This document shows positions 15,811 through 23,824 of a DNA stretch of 37,838 nucleotides, one piece after another (within the stretch, counting starts at the first letter, position 1; each line of letters begins with the position of its first letter). Position numbers and translations under genes: made by a program. Under the pieces are notes generated by a model that was not told the origin of the DNA, did no database searches, and worked only from the letters and a program-made list of their open reading frames with translations. The DNA comes from a bacterium (GTDB lineage Bacteria; Patescibacteriota; Minisyncoccia; Minisyncoccales; JANBVM01): positions 1-37,838 of the forward strand of contig JAUUXB010000006.1 of NCBI GenBank assembly GCA_030588745.1, written 5' to 3'.

Positions 15811-15993
15811 ATGGTTAAAAAATTTAAAGTTAACAAAGATAAGTGTATTGGTTGTGGGGCTTGTATTTCAGCTTGCCTTAATGGAATGGAGTGGGATGAC
15901 GACGGGAAAGCAAAAGTTAAAAATCTAGAACAAGTGGAAGAATGCGGGGGAGAAACACTTTGTCCTTATAGTGCGATTGAGGAGCAAGAATAA
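15811..15993 (+). CDS. small ferredoxin, one [4Fe-4S] cluster
   Basis: This 60-residue cytosolic electron carrier has C12-x2-C15-x2-C18 and the distal C51-P, the pattern for one [4Fe-4S] cluster. C22 and C45 are available for a disulfide, as in Thermotoga-type monocluster ferredoxins. The 4th residue of the first motif is C22-L rather than C-P. Acidic overall. It opens the Fe-S gene cluster, just before the Rrf2-type regulator, and shares an operator-like element with it. Its redox partner is unknown; no ferredoxin-dependent oxidoreductase is in the window apart from the possible link to the TrxB-like protein. Confidence 0.9.
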   Translation: MVKKFKVNKDKCIGCGACISACLNGMEWDDDGKAKVKNLEQVEECGGETLCPYSAIEEQE

Positions 15994-15999
15994 CATATA

Positions 16000-16029
16000 T
16001 TGACACATTGTCTTGGATTAATATATACT
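16000..16029 (+). promoter_or_regulatory. promoter of the Rrf2-isc operon
   Basis: A perfect -35 TTGACA (16000-16005), 18 bp, TATACT (16024-16029). The start, near 16036, falls within the palindrome at 16030-16054, which suits repression. Confidence 0.75.
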
Positions 16030-16054
16030 AAAACCGACAAATATCGTCGGTTTT
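16030..16054 (+). promoter_or_regulatory. Rrf2/IscR-type operator palindrome
   Basis: AAAACCGAC-AAATATC-GTCGGTTTT is a perfect 9-7-9 palindrome covering the predicted transcription start. Its CCGAC-N7-GTCGG core has the geometry of known Rrf2-family (IscR) sites, so autoregulation by the next gene is likely. Confidence 0.7.
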
Positions 16055-16065
16055 GTAGTTTAAGT

Positions 16066-16476
16066 ATGAGAATTTCTAAAAAAACACAATACGGTTTAAG
16101 AGCAATGGTTTATTTAGCAAGCATTTTTGATGAAGGTGAAGTTTGTTGTTTAAGAGAAATCTCTAAAAAAGAAAATATTTCTTTTGATTATTTGGAAAAA
16201 ATAATTTCACGACTTGAAAAAAATAAATTACTTAAATCAAAAAGAGGGGTTAAGGGAGGATATTGCTTGTCTCGTTCACCTAATAAAATCAAAGTAGGGG
16301 AAATTATTAAAGTCCTTGAAGAAACAATGGCGCCTGTAAAATGTGTTTCAGTGGAAAAAAATTATCATTGTCCGCGGAAAAAAGTTTGTAAGACCATAAC
16401 TGTTTGGAAAAAAGTTCAGGATAATTTAATTTCTACTTTAAATTCAATAACATTAGCTGACTTAATTAATAAATAA
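16066..16476 (+). CDS. iscR: Rrf2-family Fe-S regulator (IscR-like)
   Basis: This transcriptional regulator senses Fe-S status. The 136-residue protein begins MRISKKTQYGLRAMVYLA, the family signature, then a winged helix-turn-helix (about 28-66, with SFDYLEKIISRL as recognition helix and KGGYCLSR as wing). Three candidate cluster ligands, C93, C102 and C108, match the three-Cys arrangement of IscR (spacing C-x8-C-x5-C). I chose the ATG at 16066; a TTG at 16000 is in frame but lies in the -35 box and would place promoter and operator inside the gene. It precedes iscS and iscU and probably represses this operon through the palindrome overlapping its start site. Confidence 0.9.
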   Translation: MRISKKTQYGLRAMVYLASIFDEGEVCCLREISKKENISFDYLEKIISRLEKNKLLKSKRGVKGGYCLSRSPNKIKVGEIIKVLEETMAPVKCVSVEKNYHCPRKKVCKTITVWKKVQDNLISTLNSITLADLINK

Positions 16477-16487
16477 TTTAAACATTT

Positions 16488-17651
16488 ATGGTAAAAAAAA
16501 GAATCTATTTAGATTATGCGGCCACCACTCCAGTTGACAAGAGGGTGATTAAAGCAATGCTTCCTTTTTTTGACAAAAGATTTGGAAACACAATGTCGCT
16601 TCATAGTTTTGGCCAGGAAGCGAAATTGGCTTTAGAAAAATCAAGAGAACAAGTTGCTGATTTAATAAATGCCAAGCCAAATGAAATAATCTTTACAAGC
16701 TCTGCTACTGAGAGCAATAATTTGGCTTTGAAAGGCATTGCTTTTACTAATAGAAAAAAAGGAAACCACATTATTATCTCTTCAATTGAGCATCCTTGTA
16801 TTATAGAAGCCAGTAAATGGCTTGAGAAAAATGGATTTGAGATAAATAAATTAAGTATTGATAAAAATGGAATGGTTGATATTAAAGAAATTGAAAAGCT
16901 TATAAAAAAGGAAACAATTTTAGTTTCAGTAATGCATGCTAATAATGAAATAGGAACAATTCAGCCTGTAAAAGAAATTGGTGCAGTTTGTAAGAAAAAA
17001 GGAGTGTATTTTCATACTGATGCAACTCAGACCTTTGGCAAAATTCCAATTAATGTTAATGAAATGAATATTGATTTGTTAAGTGCCAGTGCTCATAAAT
17101 TATATGGACCTAAAGGTGTTGGTTGTTTGTTTGTAAGGGAAAAAGCCAGAATTGAACCTTTGTTTCATGGGGGAGGACATGAATCAGGATTAAGGAGCGC
17201 AACTGTTAATGTGGCTGGTATTGTTGGTTTTGCTAAAGCTGCTGAGCTTTGTAAAAAGGAAATGAAAAAAGAAGCAAAGAGACTCCAGAAATTAAGGGAT
17301 AAATTAATAAAAGGATTGTTAAAAAGTATAAAGAACAGCAAGCTCAATGGTCATTCTGTTAAAAGACTGCCTAATAATGCTAACCTTTCTTTTTTTTATG
17401 TAGAAGGAGAATCGCTGTTAATTCAGCTTGATTTAATGGGTGTTGCTGTATCAACTGGATCAGCCTGTTCTTCTGATAAATTAGAGCCAAGCCATGTTCT
17501 CTCAGCCATTAAACTTAAACCTTATCAGATTCACGGCTCTTTAAGATTCACTTTAGGAAGATGGACAAAAGAATCTGATATTGATTGTGTTTTAAAAGTT
17601 TTACCTGGCATTGTTAAAAAATTAAGAGAGATTTCACCATATAAGAAATAA
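16488..17651 (+). CDS. iscS: cysteine desulfurase
   Basis: This PLP enzyme takes sulfur from cysteine as a persulfide and passes it to IscU, MnmA and ThiI, all encoded downstream. The 387 residues show YLDYAATTPVD, TSSATESNN, the PLP lysine K204 in SASAHKLYGPKG and the catalytic C327 in STGSACSSDKLEPSHVL. The long catalytic loop and SSDK sequence suit the IscS/NifS group, not the SufS group. It starts 11 bp after the regulator and 2 bp before iscU. Confidence 0.94.
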   Translation: MVKKRIYLDYAATTPVDKRVIKAMLPFFDKRFGNTMSLHSFGQEAKLALEKSREQVADLINAKPNEIIFTSSATESNNLALKGIAFTNRKKGNHIIISSIEHPCIIEASKWLEKNGFEINKLSIDKNGMVDIKEIEKLIKKETILVSVMHANNEIGTIQPVKEIGAVCKKKGVYFHTDATQTFGKIPINVNEMNIDLLSASAHKLYGPKGVGCLFVREKARIEPLFHGGGHESGLRSATVNVAGIVGFAKAAELCKKEMKKEAKRLQKLRDKLIKGLLKSIKNSKLNGHSVKRLPNNANLSFFYVEGESLLIQLDLMGVAVSTGSACSSDKLEPSHVLSAIKLKPYQIHGSLRFTLGRWTKESDIDCVLKVLPGIVKKLREISPYKK

Positions 17652-17653
17652 TT

Positions 17654-18139
17654 ATGACAAAAATATATACTAAAAAAGTAATGGAGCACTTCAAGGACCC
17701 ACATAATTTTGGAAAAATCAAAAACCCTGATGGAATAGGCAAGGTGGGTAACTTAGTGTGTGGTGATGTAATGCACATATATATTAAGGTTAAAAAAGAC
17801 AAAAAAGGAAAAGAAATAATCAAAGACATTAAGTTTGAAACTTTTGGTTGTGTGGCAGCTTTGGCTACAAGTAGCGTTGTCACTGACCTGGCAAAAGGAA
17901 AAACTCTTAACAGAGCCCTGAAAATTAACAAAGATAATATTGTTAAATCATTAGGCGGGTTGCCTGTGATTAAAATACATTGCTCTGTTTTAGTAATAGA
18001 TGCACTTTCTGAGGCAATTTATGATTATTTAAAAAAGAATAAAAGAAAGATTCCTGCTGAGTTTGAAAAAAGACACAAGACAATTAAAAAAGAACTAGAG
18101 ATAATTGAGAAAAGATACAAGGAGTTGTCGAAAAAATAA
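17654..18139 (+). CDS. iscU: Fe-S cluster scaffold protein IscU/NifU-N
   Basis: This is the scaffold on which IscS-derived sulfur and iron assemble into clusters. The three conserved cysteines are present: C36 (in CGD), C66 (FGCVAALA) and C110 (KIHCSVL). The Asp of the CGD motif (D38), needed for cluster release, is intact. At 161 residues it has about 35 more than E. coli IscU, as a charged C-terminal helix from residue 127. No HscA/HscB chaperone or IscA gene lies beside it. It overlaps mnmA by one base (TAATG). Confidence 0.92.
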   Translation: MTKIYTKKVMEHFKDPHNFGKIKNPDGIGKVGNLVCGDVMHIYIKVKKDKKGKEIIKDIKFETFGCVAALATSSVVTDLAKGKTLNRALKINKDNIVKSLGGLPVIKIHCSVLVIDALSEAIYDYLKKNKRKIPAEFEKRHKTIKKELEIIEKRYKELSKK

Positions 18140-19215
18140 TGATTAAAAAAACAAAACAAAAAAAGAATTTAAAAGTTGTAGTGGCAATGTCGGGCGGGGT
18201 AGATAGCTCGGTGGCAGCAGCTCTTTTAAAAGAAGCTGGTTTTGATGTAATTGGTGTTTTCATGAAATTCTGGGCAGGAGATGATTTAAATAAAGAGTAC
18301 AATAGATGCTGCTCTAAAGAGTCAGAAAAAAGAGCCAGAAAAGTGGCTGATATTTTGAAAATTCCTTTTTATGTGGTTGATTTTAAAAGAAAGTTTAAAC
18401 GGAAAATTGTTGATCCTTTTTTAGTTGCTTACAGAAAAGGAATAACCCCTAATCCTTGTGTTGTTTGCAACAAACAAATTAAGTTTGGCCTGCTTTTGAA
18501 AAAAACAAAGAGTTTGGGAGCTGATTTCATTGCTACTGGTCATTATGCCCGGATTAAAAAAGAAAATGACTCATTCACTTTAGTAAAGGCAAAAGACAAA
18601 GAAAAAGACCAATCCTACTTTTTGTGGAAACTTAATCAAAATCAGTTAAAACGCATTCTGTTTCCAGTTGGAGGATATATGAAGTCTGAGGTTAGAAAAA
18701 TGGCAAAAGATTTTAAGCTGCCTGTTTTTAATGTGGCAGAATCCCAGGAGGTTTGTTTTATTCCCAGAACAACCACTGAATTTTTAAAAAAATACCTTAA
18801 AATAAAACCAGGGGAAATTATTAGTGTTAAAGGAAAGGTGCTGGGCGAACATCAGGGTTTGTGGTTTTATACAATTGGTCAGAGAAAGGGGATTAAACTT
18901 TCCAAAGGACCTTTTTATGTTGTAGCTAAAGATAAAAAGAAAAATCTTTTAATTGTGAGTAAAAACAAGAAAGATTTGTATCAGAAACAAGCAATCCTAA
19001 AAGAAGTTAACTGGATATCAAAACAAGCCCCAAAGTTTTTAAAAATTAAAGCTAAAATCCGCTATCGTCAGAAATTGGCTAAAGCTAGGATAGTGAATAT
19101 CAAGAATAAATATGTTTTAATATTTGATAAGCCCCAGAAAGCTATTACTCCAGGCCAATCAGCAGTTTTTTACGAGAAAAACAGGCTGTTAGGCGGAGGA
19201 ATTATTGTATTGTAA
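18139..19215 (+). CDS. mnmA: tRNA-specific 2-thiouridylase MnmA
   Basis: This enzyme adds the 2-thio group to wobble U34 of tRNA-Lys/Glu/Gln. The PP-loop SGGVDSSVAA is at 17-26. The two catalytic cysteines are seen in NPCVVCNKQIKFG and ESQEVCFIP. The 358-residue length is typical. Sulfur is expected from the IscS encoded two genes upstream. The TAATG junction with iscU suggests translational coupling. Confidence 0.93.
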   Translation: MIKKTKQKKNLKVVVAMSGGVDSSVAAALLKEAGFDVIGVFMKFWAGDDLNKEYNRCCSKESEKRARKVADILKIPFYVVDFKRKFKRKIVDPFLVAYRKGITPNPCVVCNKQIKFGLLLKKTKSLGADFIATGHYARIKKENDSFTLVKAKDKEKDQSYFLWKLNQNQLKRILFPVGGYMKSEVRKMAKDFKLPVFNVAESQEVCFIPRTTTEFLKKYLKIKPGEIISVKGKVLGEHQGLWFYTIGQRKGIKLSKGPFYVVAKDKKKNLLIVSKNKKDLYQKQAILKEVNWISKQAPKFLKIKAKIRYRQKLAKARIVNIKNKYVLIFDKPQKAITPGQSAVFYEKNRLLGGGIIVL

Positions 19216-19220
19216 AAACC

Positions 19221-20384
19221 ATGAATTACATTGTTTGTCATTATCACGAAATAGCATTAAAAGGAAAAAACAGGAAGTTTTTTGAAGAAAAGCTTGTTTT
19301 TAACATTAAAAGGGCTTTGCCAAAAGCTAATTTTGAATTTGTTAAAAGAATTTCAGGAAGAATAATTGTAAAGTTAACTGATAAAGGACTAAAAAAGCAA
19401 GCTAAAATTAAAAATATTCTTAAAGATGTTTTTGGAATAGTAAACTTCTCTTTTGTTGATAGTTGCAAACCGGAAATTAAAGTCATTAAAAACAAAGCTC
19501 TTGAAATCTTGAAATCAAAAAGATTTAAAACTTTTAGGATTCAAACTCAAAGGTCTGATAAAGATTTTCCTTTAACTTCTCAAAAAATTAATGAAAAGGT
19601 CGGGGCTTTTATTGTTGATAATTTGAATAAAAAAGTTAAGTTGGAAAAACCTGGGGCAACTTGTTTTATTGAGATAACTAAAAATCAGGCATTTTTATAC
19701 ACAAAAAAAATAAAAGGGCCTGGCGGGCTTCCTGTTTCAACAGGGGGCAGGGCAGCAGTTCTTTTATCAGGAGGTATTGATTCGCCTGTTGCTGGTTTTT
19801 TGACAATGAAAAGAGGAGCAAAAGTTGTTTTTGTTCATTTTCATGCTCATCCTTACACTGATAAAGCTTCAATTGATAAAGTAAAAAGAATTGTAAAAAT
19901 TTTAAACAAGTTTCAGTTTAATTCAAAACTTTATTTAGTTCCTTTTGCTGATATTCAAAAACAGATTGTTTTAAAAATGCCAGCTAAACTGCGTGTTGTT
20001 TTTTACCGCAGGTTTATGTTAAGAATTACTGAAGCTGTTGCAAAAAAAGAAAAAGCTTTAGCGCTTGTTACTGGTGACAGTATTGGACAGGTTGCTTCTC
20101 AAACCTTGGAAAATATATTTGCGATTTCAGAAGTAGCAAGTATGCCAGTTTTAAGGCCTTTAATTGGTTTTGATAAAGAAGAAATAATTGATCTGGCAAA
20201 AAAAATTGATACTTTTGATGTTTCAATTTTACCTCATCAGGATTGTTGCGCTAGGTTTCTGCCAGCTCGGGTTGAAACAAAAGCTGATTTAAAACAAGTA
20301 AAGTTAGAAGAAAAAAAACTTGATATTAAAGAATTGATTAAAAAAGCGCTTAAAGCAACAAAGCTTTTAACAATTTCAAAATAA
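19221..20384 (+). CDS. thiI: tRNA 4-thiouridine synthetase ThiI, without rhodanese domain
   Basis: This enzyme makes s4U at position 8 of tRNA, a UV sensor, and in some bacteria supplies sulfur for thiamine. The order is an N-terminal ferredoxin-like region, THUMP domain (about 60-165) and PP-loop ATPase with LLSGGIDSPVAGF near residue 182. At 387 residues it stops after the AANH domain, so the C-terminal rhodanese domain of E. coli ThiI is missing, as in Bacillus. Sulfur must then come directly from a desulfurase, plausibly IscS of the same cluster. Confidence 0.92.
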   Translation: MNYIVCHYHEIALKGKNRKFFEEKLVFNIKRALPKANFEFVKRISGRIIVKLTDKGLKKQAKIKNILKDVFGIVNFSFVDSCKPEIKVIKNKALEILKSKRFKTFRIQTQRSDKDFPLTSQKINEKVGAFIVDNLNKKVKLEKPGATCFIEITKNQAFLYTKKIKGPGGLPVSTGGRAAVLLSGGIDSPVAGFLTMKRGAKVVFVHFHAHPYTDKASIDKVKRIVKILNKFQFNSKLYLVPFADIQKQIVLKMPAKLRVVFYRRFMLRITEAVAKKEKALALVTGDSIGQVASQTLENIFAISEVASMPVLRPLIGFDKEEIIDLAKKIDTFDVSILPHQDCCARFLPARVETKADLKQVKLEEKKLDIKELIKKALKATKLLTISK

Positions 20385-20440
20385 GCTATAATTAAGACGT
20401 AATAATTAAAGGTTGGTTTAGTAATTTAAGTTATATAAAT

Positions 20441-21199
20441 ATGCAGCTAAAAGATAAAATAGCAATCGTTACAGGCGCAAGAAGGGGAATGGGAAGAACC
20501 CATGCTTTGGTTTTGGCTAAAGAAGGAGCCAAAGTTGTTGTTTCTGATATATCATTAGAAGATTGTGAAAAAGTGGTTGATGAAATTAAAAGTTCAGGTG
20601 GACAAGCAATAGCAGTAAAGTGTGATGTTACAAAAAAACAAGAAATTGAAAAAATGGTAAAAGAGGCCTTAGATAAGTTTGAGAAAATAGACATTTTGGT
20701 TAACAACGCTGGAATTGCTGAATTCAAAGCATTTTTAGAAATGACTGAAGAAGAATGGGATAGAACTTTGGATATTAATTTAAAAGGATATTTTCTCTGC
20801 GCTCAGGCCTGTGCCAAGGAAATGGCAAAACAAAAATCAGGAGTAATTATTAATATTGCTTCTGTGGCTATGGGTCAGGTAGGGATCGGTTTTCCCAATA
20901 TCGCTCATTATTGTGCCTCAAAAGGAGGAATTGTTGGGATGACAGAAGCTTTAGCAGTGGAGTTAGCTCCTTATAATATTCGTGTTAATGCTATCGCTCC
21001 TGGAATGATTGAAACTCCAATGATTGATACAATAAAAGAAGATCCAAAAAGCATGGAAGCAATGTTGGCCAGAGTGCCGATGCACCGGGTAGGTAAACCA
21101 GAAGAAGTTTCTGAACTGGTTTTATTTTTAGCCTCTGATAAATCTTCTTACATGACTGGTTCTGTGGTGGTGATTGATGGAGGGTGGTTGGCAACATAA
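20441..21199 (+). CDS. short-chain dehydrogenase/reductase (FabG-like)
   Basis: This is a Rossmann-fold oxidoreductase. TGARRGMG (11-18) binds the cofactor, D36 at the end of the second strand favours NAD(H) over NADP(H), and NNAG, S141, Y157 and K161 form the active site. The C-terminus GSVVVIDGGW is typical. 252 residues. It resembles 3-oxoacyl-ACP reductase, but no fatty-acid synthesis gene is nearby, so the substrate is unknown. A TATAAT at 20387-20392 lies upstream, without a convincing -35. The stop codon touches the DUF1858 start (TAAATG). Confidence 0.9.
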   Translation: MQLKDKIAIVTGARRGMGRTHALVLAKEGAKVVVSDISLEDCEKVVDEIKSSGGQAIAVKCDVTKKQEIEKMVKEALDKFEKIDILVNNAGIAEFKAFLEMTEEEWDRTLDINLKGYFLCAQACAKEMAKQKSGVIINIASVAMGQVGIGFPNIAHYCASKGGIVGMTEALAVELAPYNIRVNAIAPGMIETPMIDTIKEDPKSMEAMLARVPMHRVGKPEEVSELVLFLASDKSSYMTGSVVVIDGGWLAT

Positions 21200-21406
21200 A
21201 TGAAAAATAAAATAACAAAAAATACAAGATTAGCTGAAATTTTGAAAAAACCAGAAAACAAAGAAATTCTGGCAAAATATAACTTGCCTTGTTTGACATG
21301 TCCGTTTGCAGGTGCTGAAATGGAGGATTTAAAAATCGGCAAGATTTGTGAAATGTATGGAATTGACATTAACAATCTTTTAAAGGATTTAAATAAAGAA
21401 AAATAG
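21200..21406 (+). CDS. DUF1858-family small protein
   Basis: The 68-residue protein has the layout of the DUF1858 family: an N-terminal helix pair, then CLTCPFAGAEMEDLKIGKIC with C31, C34 and C50, and an MYGIDINNLLKDLN end. The family occurs alone or as a domain of redox and hybrid-cluster proteins; its function is not established. It directly follows the SDR gene, so the two are likely cotranscribed, and thiol redox genes lie downstream. The cysteine pair suggests metal, cluster or disulfide chemistry, which is inference. Confidence 0.8.
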   Translation: MKNKITKNTRLAEILKKPENKEILAKYNLPCLTCPFAGAEMEDLKIGKICEMYGIDINNLLKDLNKEK

Positions 21407-21442
21407 ATTTAAAAACTGAAAAGATAAAATTTCACAAAATAT

Positions 21443-21471
21443 TTTACAAAAAATAAAAGGTGTGATAATTT
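21443..21471 (+). promoter_or_regulatory. candidate promoter of the DsbA-like gene
   Basis: TTTACA (21443-21448), 17 bp, TAATTT (21466-21471), with an upstream TGA making an extended -10 (TGATAATTT). The predicted start near 21478 is 21 nt before the ATG. Confidence 0.4.
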
Positions 21472-21498
21472 AAGCTATTATTAGTAAAAATAAAACAC

Positions 21499-22461
21499 AT
21501 GGATAAAAATATTAAGGATAGGTTAATTTTTTTGCTTCCAATTGGATTAGTTCTAATTGCAGGTTTGTTTTATTTTGGTCAGAATTCATTTTTTAAAAAC
21601 AATTTATCAGCTGATGAAGCGGCTGAGAAAGCCATAAATTATCTTAATAACAATATTTTGCCAGCAGGAACTACTGCTTCTTTGATTGACATTAGTGAAG
21701 AAGGTGAGGTTTATAAAATCCGCGTTGAAGTTAAAGGAACTGAATACCAGTCCTATGTGAGCAAGGATGGAAAGTATTTATTCCCTGATGCTTTTGATTT
21801 GGATGCTGAAAATGAAGGTAAAGGGCAGCCTCAAGAGTTTTCTAAAAGAGAAATCCCTGATGTAAAGCTTTTTGTGATGAGCTATTGTCCATTTGGCCTT
21901 CAAACACAAAAGATGTATTTACCAGTATATGATTTACTAGCTGATAAAACAGACATGGGTGTTTATTTTGTTAATTATATAATGCATGAGAAAATAGAGA
22001 TTGATGAAAACTTAACCCAATACTGCATACAAAAAGAACAGATAGGGAAATATGATGAGTATTTGTCATGCTTTGTTAAAGATGGTGATTCAGAGAATTG
22101 TCTTTTAAGCGCAGAAATAGACCAAACCCAGCTTAATAGCTGTATTAAGAATACTGATGAACAGTTCAGTATTTACTCTCAATATCAGGACAAAAACACC
22201 TGGTTAAATGGAACTTTTCCTAAGTTTGATGTCCATGATGGGTTAAATAAGGCATATGAAATTGCTGGCTCTCCAACAATTGTTATTAATGACGAAATTA
22301 TAAACATTGAATCTCGTTCACCAGAAGCATTCAAGCAGGCAGTGTGCAGGGCCTTTGTTTCTGCTCCTGAAGAATGCTTACAGGTTCTTTCTGACACAGC
22401 TTTTTCTTCTGGGTTTGGATTAGAAAGCGGATCCTCTAATAATCAAGGTTGTGGTCAATAA
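21499..22461 (+). CDS. membrane-anchored DsbA/GILT-like thioredoxin-fold protein
   Basis: This is probably an extracytoplasmic thiol protein. A membrane helix at about 9-27 anchors it, and residues 37-100 form a PepSY-like or substrate-facing region. A thioredoxin-fold domain follows, with FVMSYCPFGLQTQK (C130) and the cis-proline GSPTIVIND. C130 is followed by PFG rather than a second Cys, so it is a monothiol version of the CxxC site. Seven or more other cysteines (for example in QYC, LSC, NSC, EEC and the CGQ end) could form structural disulfides. 320 aa. Genes of this type occur in CPR and archaea. The glutaredoxin-like gene is 29 bp downstream. Exact role unknown. Confidence 0.75.
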   Translation: MDKNIKDRLIFLLPIGLVLIAGLFYFGQNSFFKNNLSADEAAEKAINYLNNNILPAGTTASLIDISEEGEVYKIRVEVKGTEYQSYVSKDGKYLFPDAFDLDAENEGKGQPQEFSKREIPDVKLFVMSYCPFGLQTQKMYLPVYDLLADKTDMGVYFVNYIMHEKIEIDENLTQYCIQKEQIGKYDEYLSCFVKDGDSENCLLSAEIDQTQLNSCIKNTDEQFSIYSQYQDKNTWLNGTFPKFDVHDGLNKAYEIAGSPTIVINDEIINIESRSPEAFKQAVCRAFVSAPEECLQVLSDTAFSSGFGLESGSSNNQGCGQ

Positions 22462-22490
22462 ATAACTAATAACCAATATTCTTTAGTAAA

Positions 22491-22730
22491 ATGGCAAAAG
22501 TAAGAGTATTTTCTACAAAAGCTTGCCCTCATTGTATTGTCTTAAAACAGTTTTTCAATGACAATAAAATTGAGTTTGAAGACTTAGATGTTTCTGAGAA
22601 CGAAGAAGCAAGAAAAGAAATGGTTGAAAAAACAGGTCAAATGGGTGTGCCAGTCATACAAATTGATAATGAAATTATAGTTGGTTTTGACAAACCTAAA
22701 CTTTCACAACTTTTAGGAATTAAAGAGTAA
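22491..22730 (+). CDS. glutaredoxin-like thiol oxidoreductase (YruB type)
   Basis: The 79-residue single thioredoxin fold has the active site C12-P-H-C15 and the cis-proline motif GVPVIQID, and ends near the fold boundary. The MGVPVI form and short length resemble the glutaredoxin-like YruB/NrdH group, which is reduced by thioredoxin reductase rather than glutathione. The TrxB-like enzyme at 12256 is the likely electron source. GAPDH begins 16 bp downstream. Confidence 0.88.
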   Translation: MAKVRVFSTKACPHCIVLKQFFNDNKIEFEDLDVSENEEARKEMVEKTGQMGVPVIQIDNEIIVGFDKPKLSQLLGIKE

Positions 22731-22746
22731 TTTTTTAAACATATTT

Positions 22747-23769
22747 ATGATTAAAATTGCAATAAATGGCTTTGGCCGTATTGGAAGAGCTGCCTTGAAA
22801 AACATTTTAGACAACCACTCTGATTTAGAAGTGGTTGCTATCAATGATTTAACAGATGCTAAAACCTTAGCCCATCTTTTAAGATATGACAGTGTTTATG
22901 GGATTTATAAGAAAACAGTAAAAGCAATAGATCATTCTATCTTAATAGACGGCACTTCAGATGGTATAACTATTAAGATTTTAGGTGAAAAAGACCCTGA
23001 AAAATTGCCTTGGAAAGAATTAGGAATTGATATAGTTCTAGAGTGCACAGGTGCTTTCAGGGATTATAAGAGTGCTAAAAAGCATTTATTAGCCGGCGCT
23101 AAGAAAGTAATTATTTCAGCTCCTTCTAAAGATCCTGAGAAAATCCCTTGTTTTATTCTAGGAATTAATGAGAATAAGTTTGATTCTAAAAAACATGATA
23201 TTGTTGACATGGCATCATGCACAACTAATTGTTTGGCTCCTATTGCCAAAGTATTAAATGATAATTTTAAGATTGTAAAGGGCTTTATGACAACCATTCA
23301 TTCTTATACTACCAACCAGAAGATTTTAGATTCACCTCATAAGGACTTAAGAAGAGCAAGAGCAGCAGCAATAAATATTGTGCCAACCACAACAGGAGCA
23401 ACCAAAGCCATAGAGAACGTAATACCTGAATTAAAAGGAAAGCTTGATGGTTTGTCTTTCAGAATTCCAACCCCAGCTGTTTCTTTACTTGATTTTGTGT
23501 GTGAGATTGGTGAGAAAACAACTGCTCAGGATTTAAATTATGTTTTTAAAAAAGCTTCTCAAACCAAGGAATTAAAGGGAATTCTAGGAGTTGAAGATGC
23601 GCCTTTAGTTTCAACTGATTATATTAAAAACTCTTTTTCAGCAATTATTGACTCACCTCTGACAAAAGCAAAGGATAACTTGGTTAAAATTACTGCCTGG
23701 TATGATAATGAGTATGGTTATGCAGCAAGATTAGCTGAGTTTACTGAGTTTGTTGGTAAGAATATTTAA
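22747..23769 (+). CDS. gap: glyceraldehyde-3-phosphate dehydrogenase
   Basis: This enzyme oxidises glyceraldehyde-3-phosphate to 1,3-bisphosphoglycerate, making NADH. The NAD-binding INGFGRIGR (7-15), D34 (NAD preference), catalytic C158 in ASCTTNCLAP, the TTIHSYT histidine and the C-terminal WYDNEYGY are all intact; 340 aa. It supplies the substrate for pgk, which is far away at the left end. A hairpin at 23793 follows the gene. Confidence 0.96.
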   Translation: MIKIAINGFGRIGRAALKNILDNHSDLEVVAINDLTDAKTLAHLLRYDSVYGIYKKTVKAIDHSILIDGTSDGITIKILGEKDPEKLPWKELGIDIVLECTGAFRDYKSAKKHLLAGAKKVIISAPSKDPEKIPCFILGINENKFDSKKHDIVDMASCTTNCLAPIAKVLNDNFKIVKGFMTTIHSYTTNQKILDSPHKDLRRARAAAINIVPTTTGATKAIENVIPELKGKLDGLSFRIPTPAVSLLDFVCEIGEKTTAQDLNYVFKKASQTKELKGILGVEDAPLVSTDYIKNSFSAIIDSPLTKAKDNLVKITAWYDNEYGYAARLAEFTEFVGKNI

Positions 23770-23792
23770 TTATTAATTAAGGATTAAGGAAA

Positions 23793-23814
23793 ATCGCTCT
23801 TTGAGCGGTGTTTT
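23793..23814 (+). terminator. terminator-like hairpin after gap
   Basis: CGCTC-TTT-GAGCG (23795-23807) followed by GTGTTTT. The stem is short and the T-run is interrupted, so termination may be partial. The acs start follows within 12 bp. Confidence 0.6.
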
Positions 23815-23824
23815 GGTAGAATAA

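Noticed and set aside
16000-16065. TTG start extending the Rrf2 regulator by 22 residues
   Set aside because: It would begin in the -35 box and cover promoter and operator; family members begin MRISxKxxYGLRAM, as at 16066.
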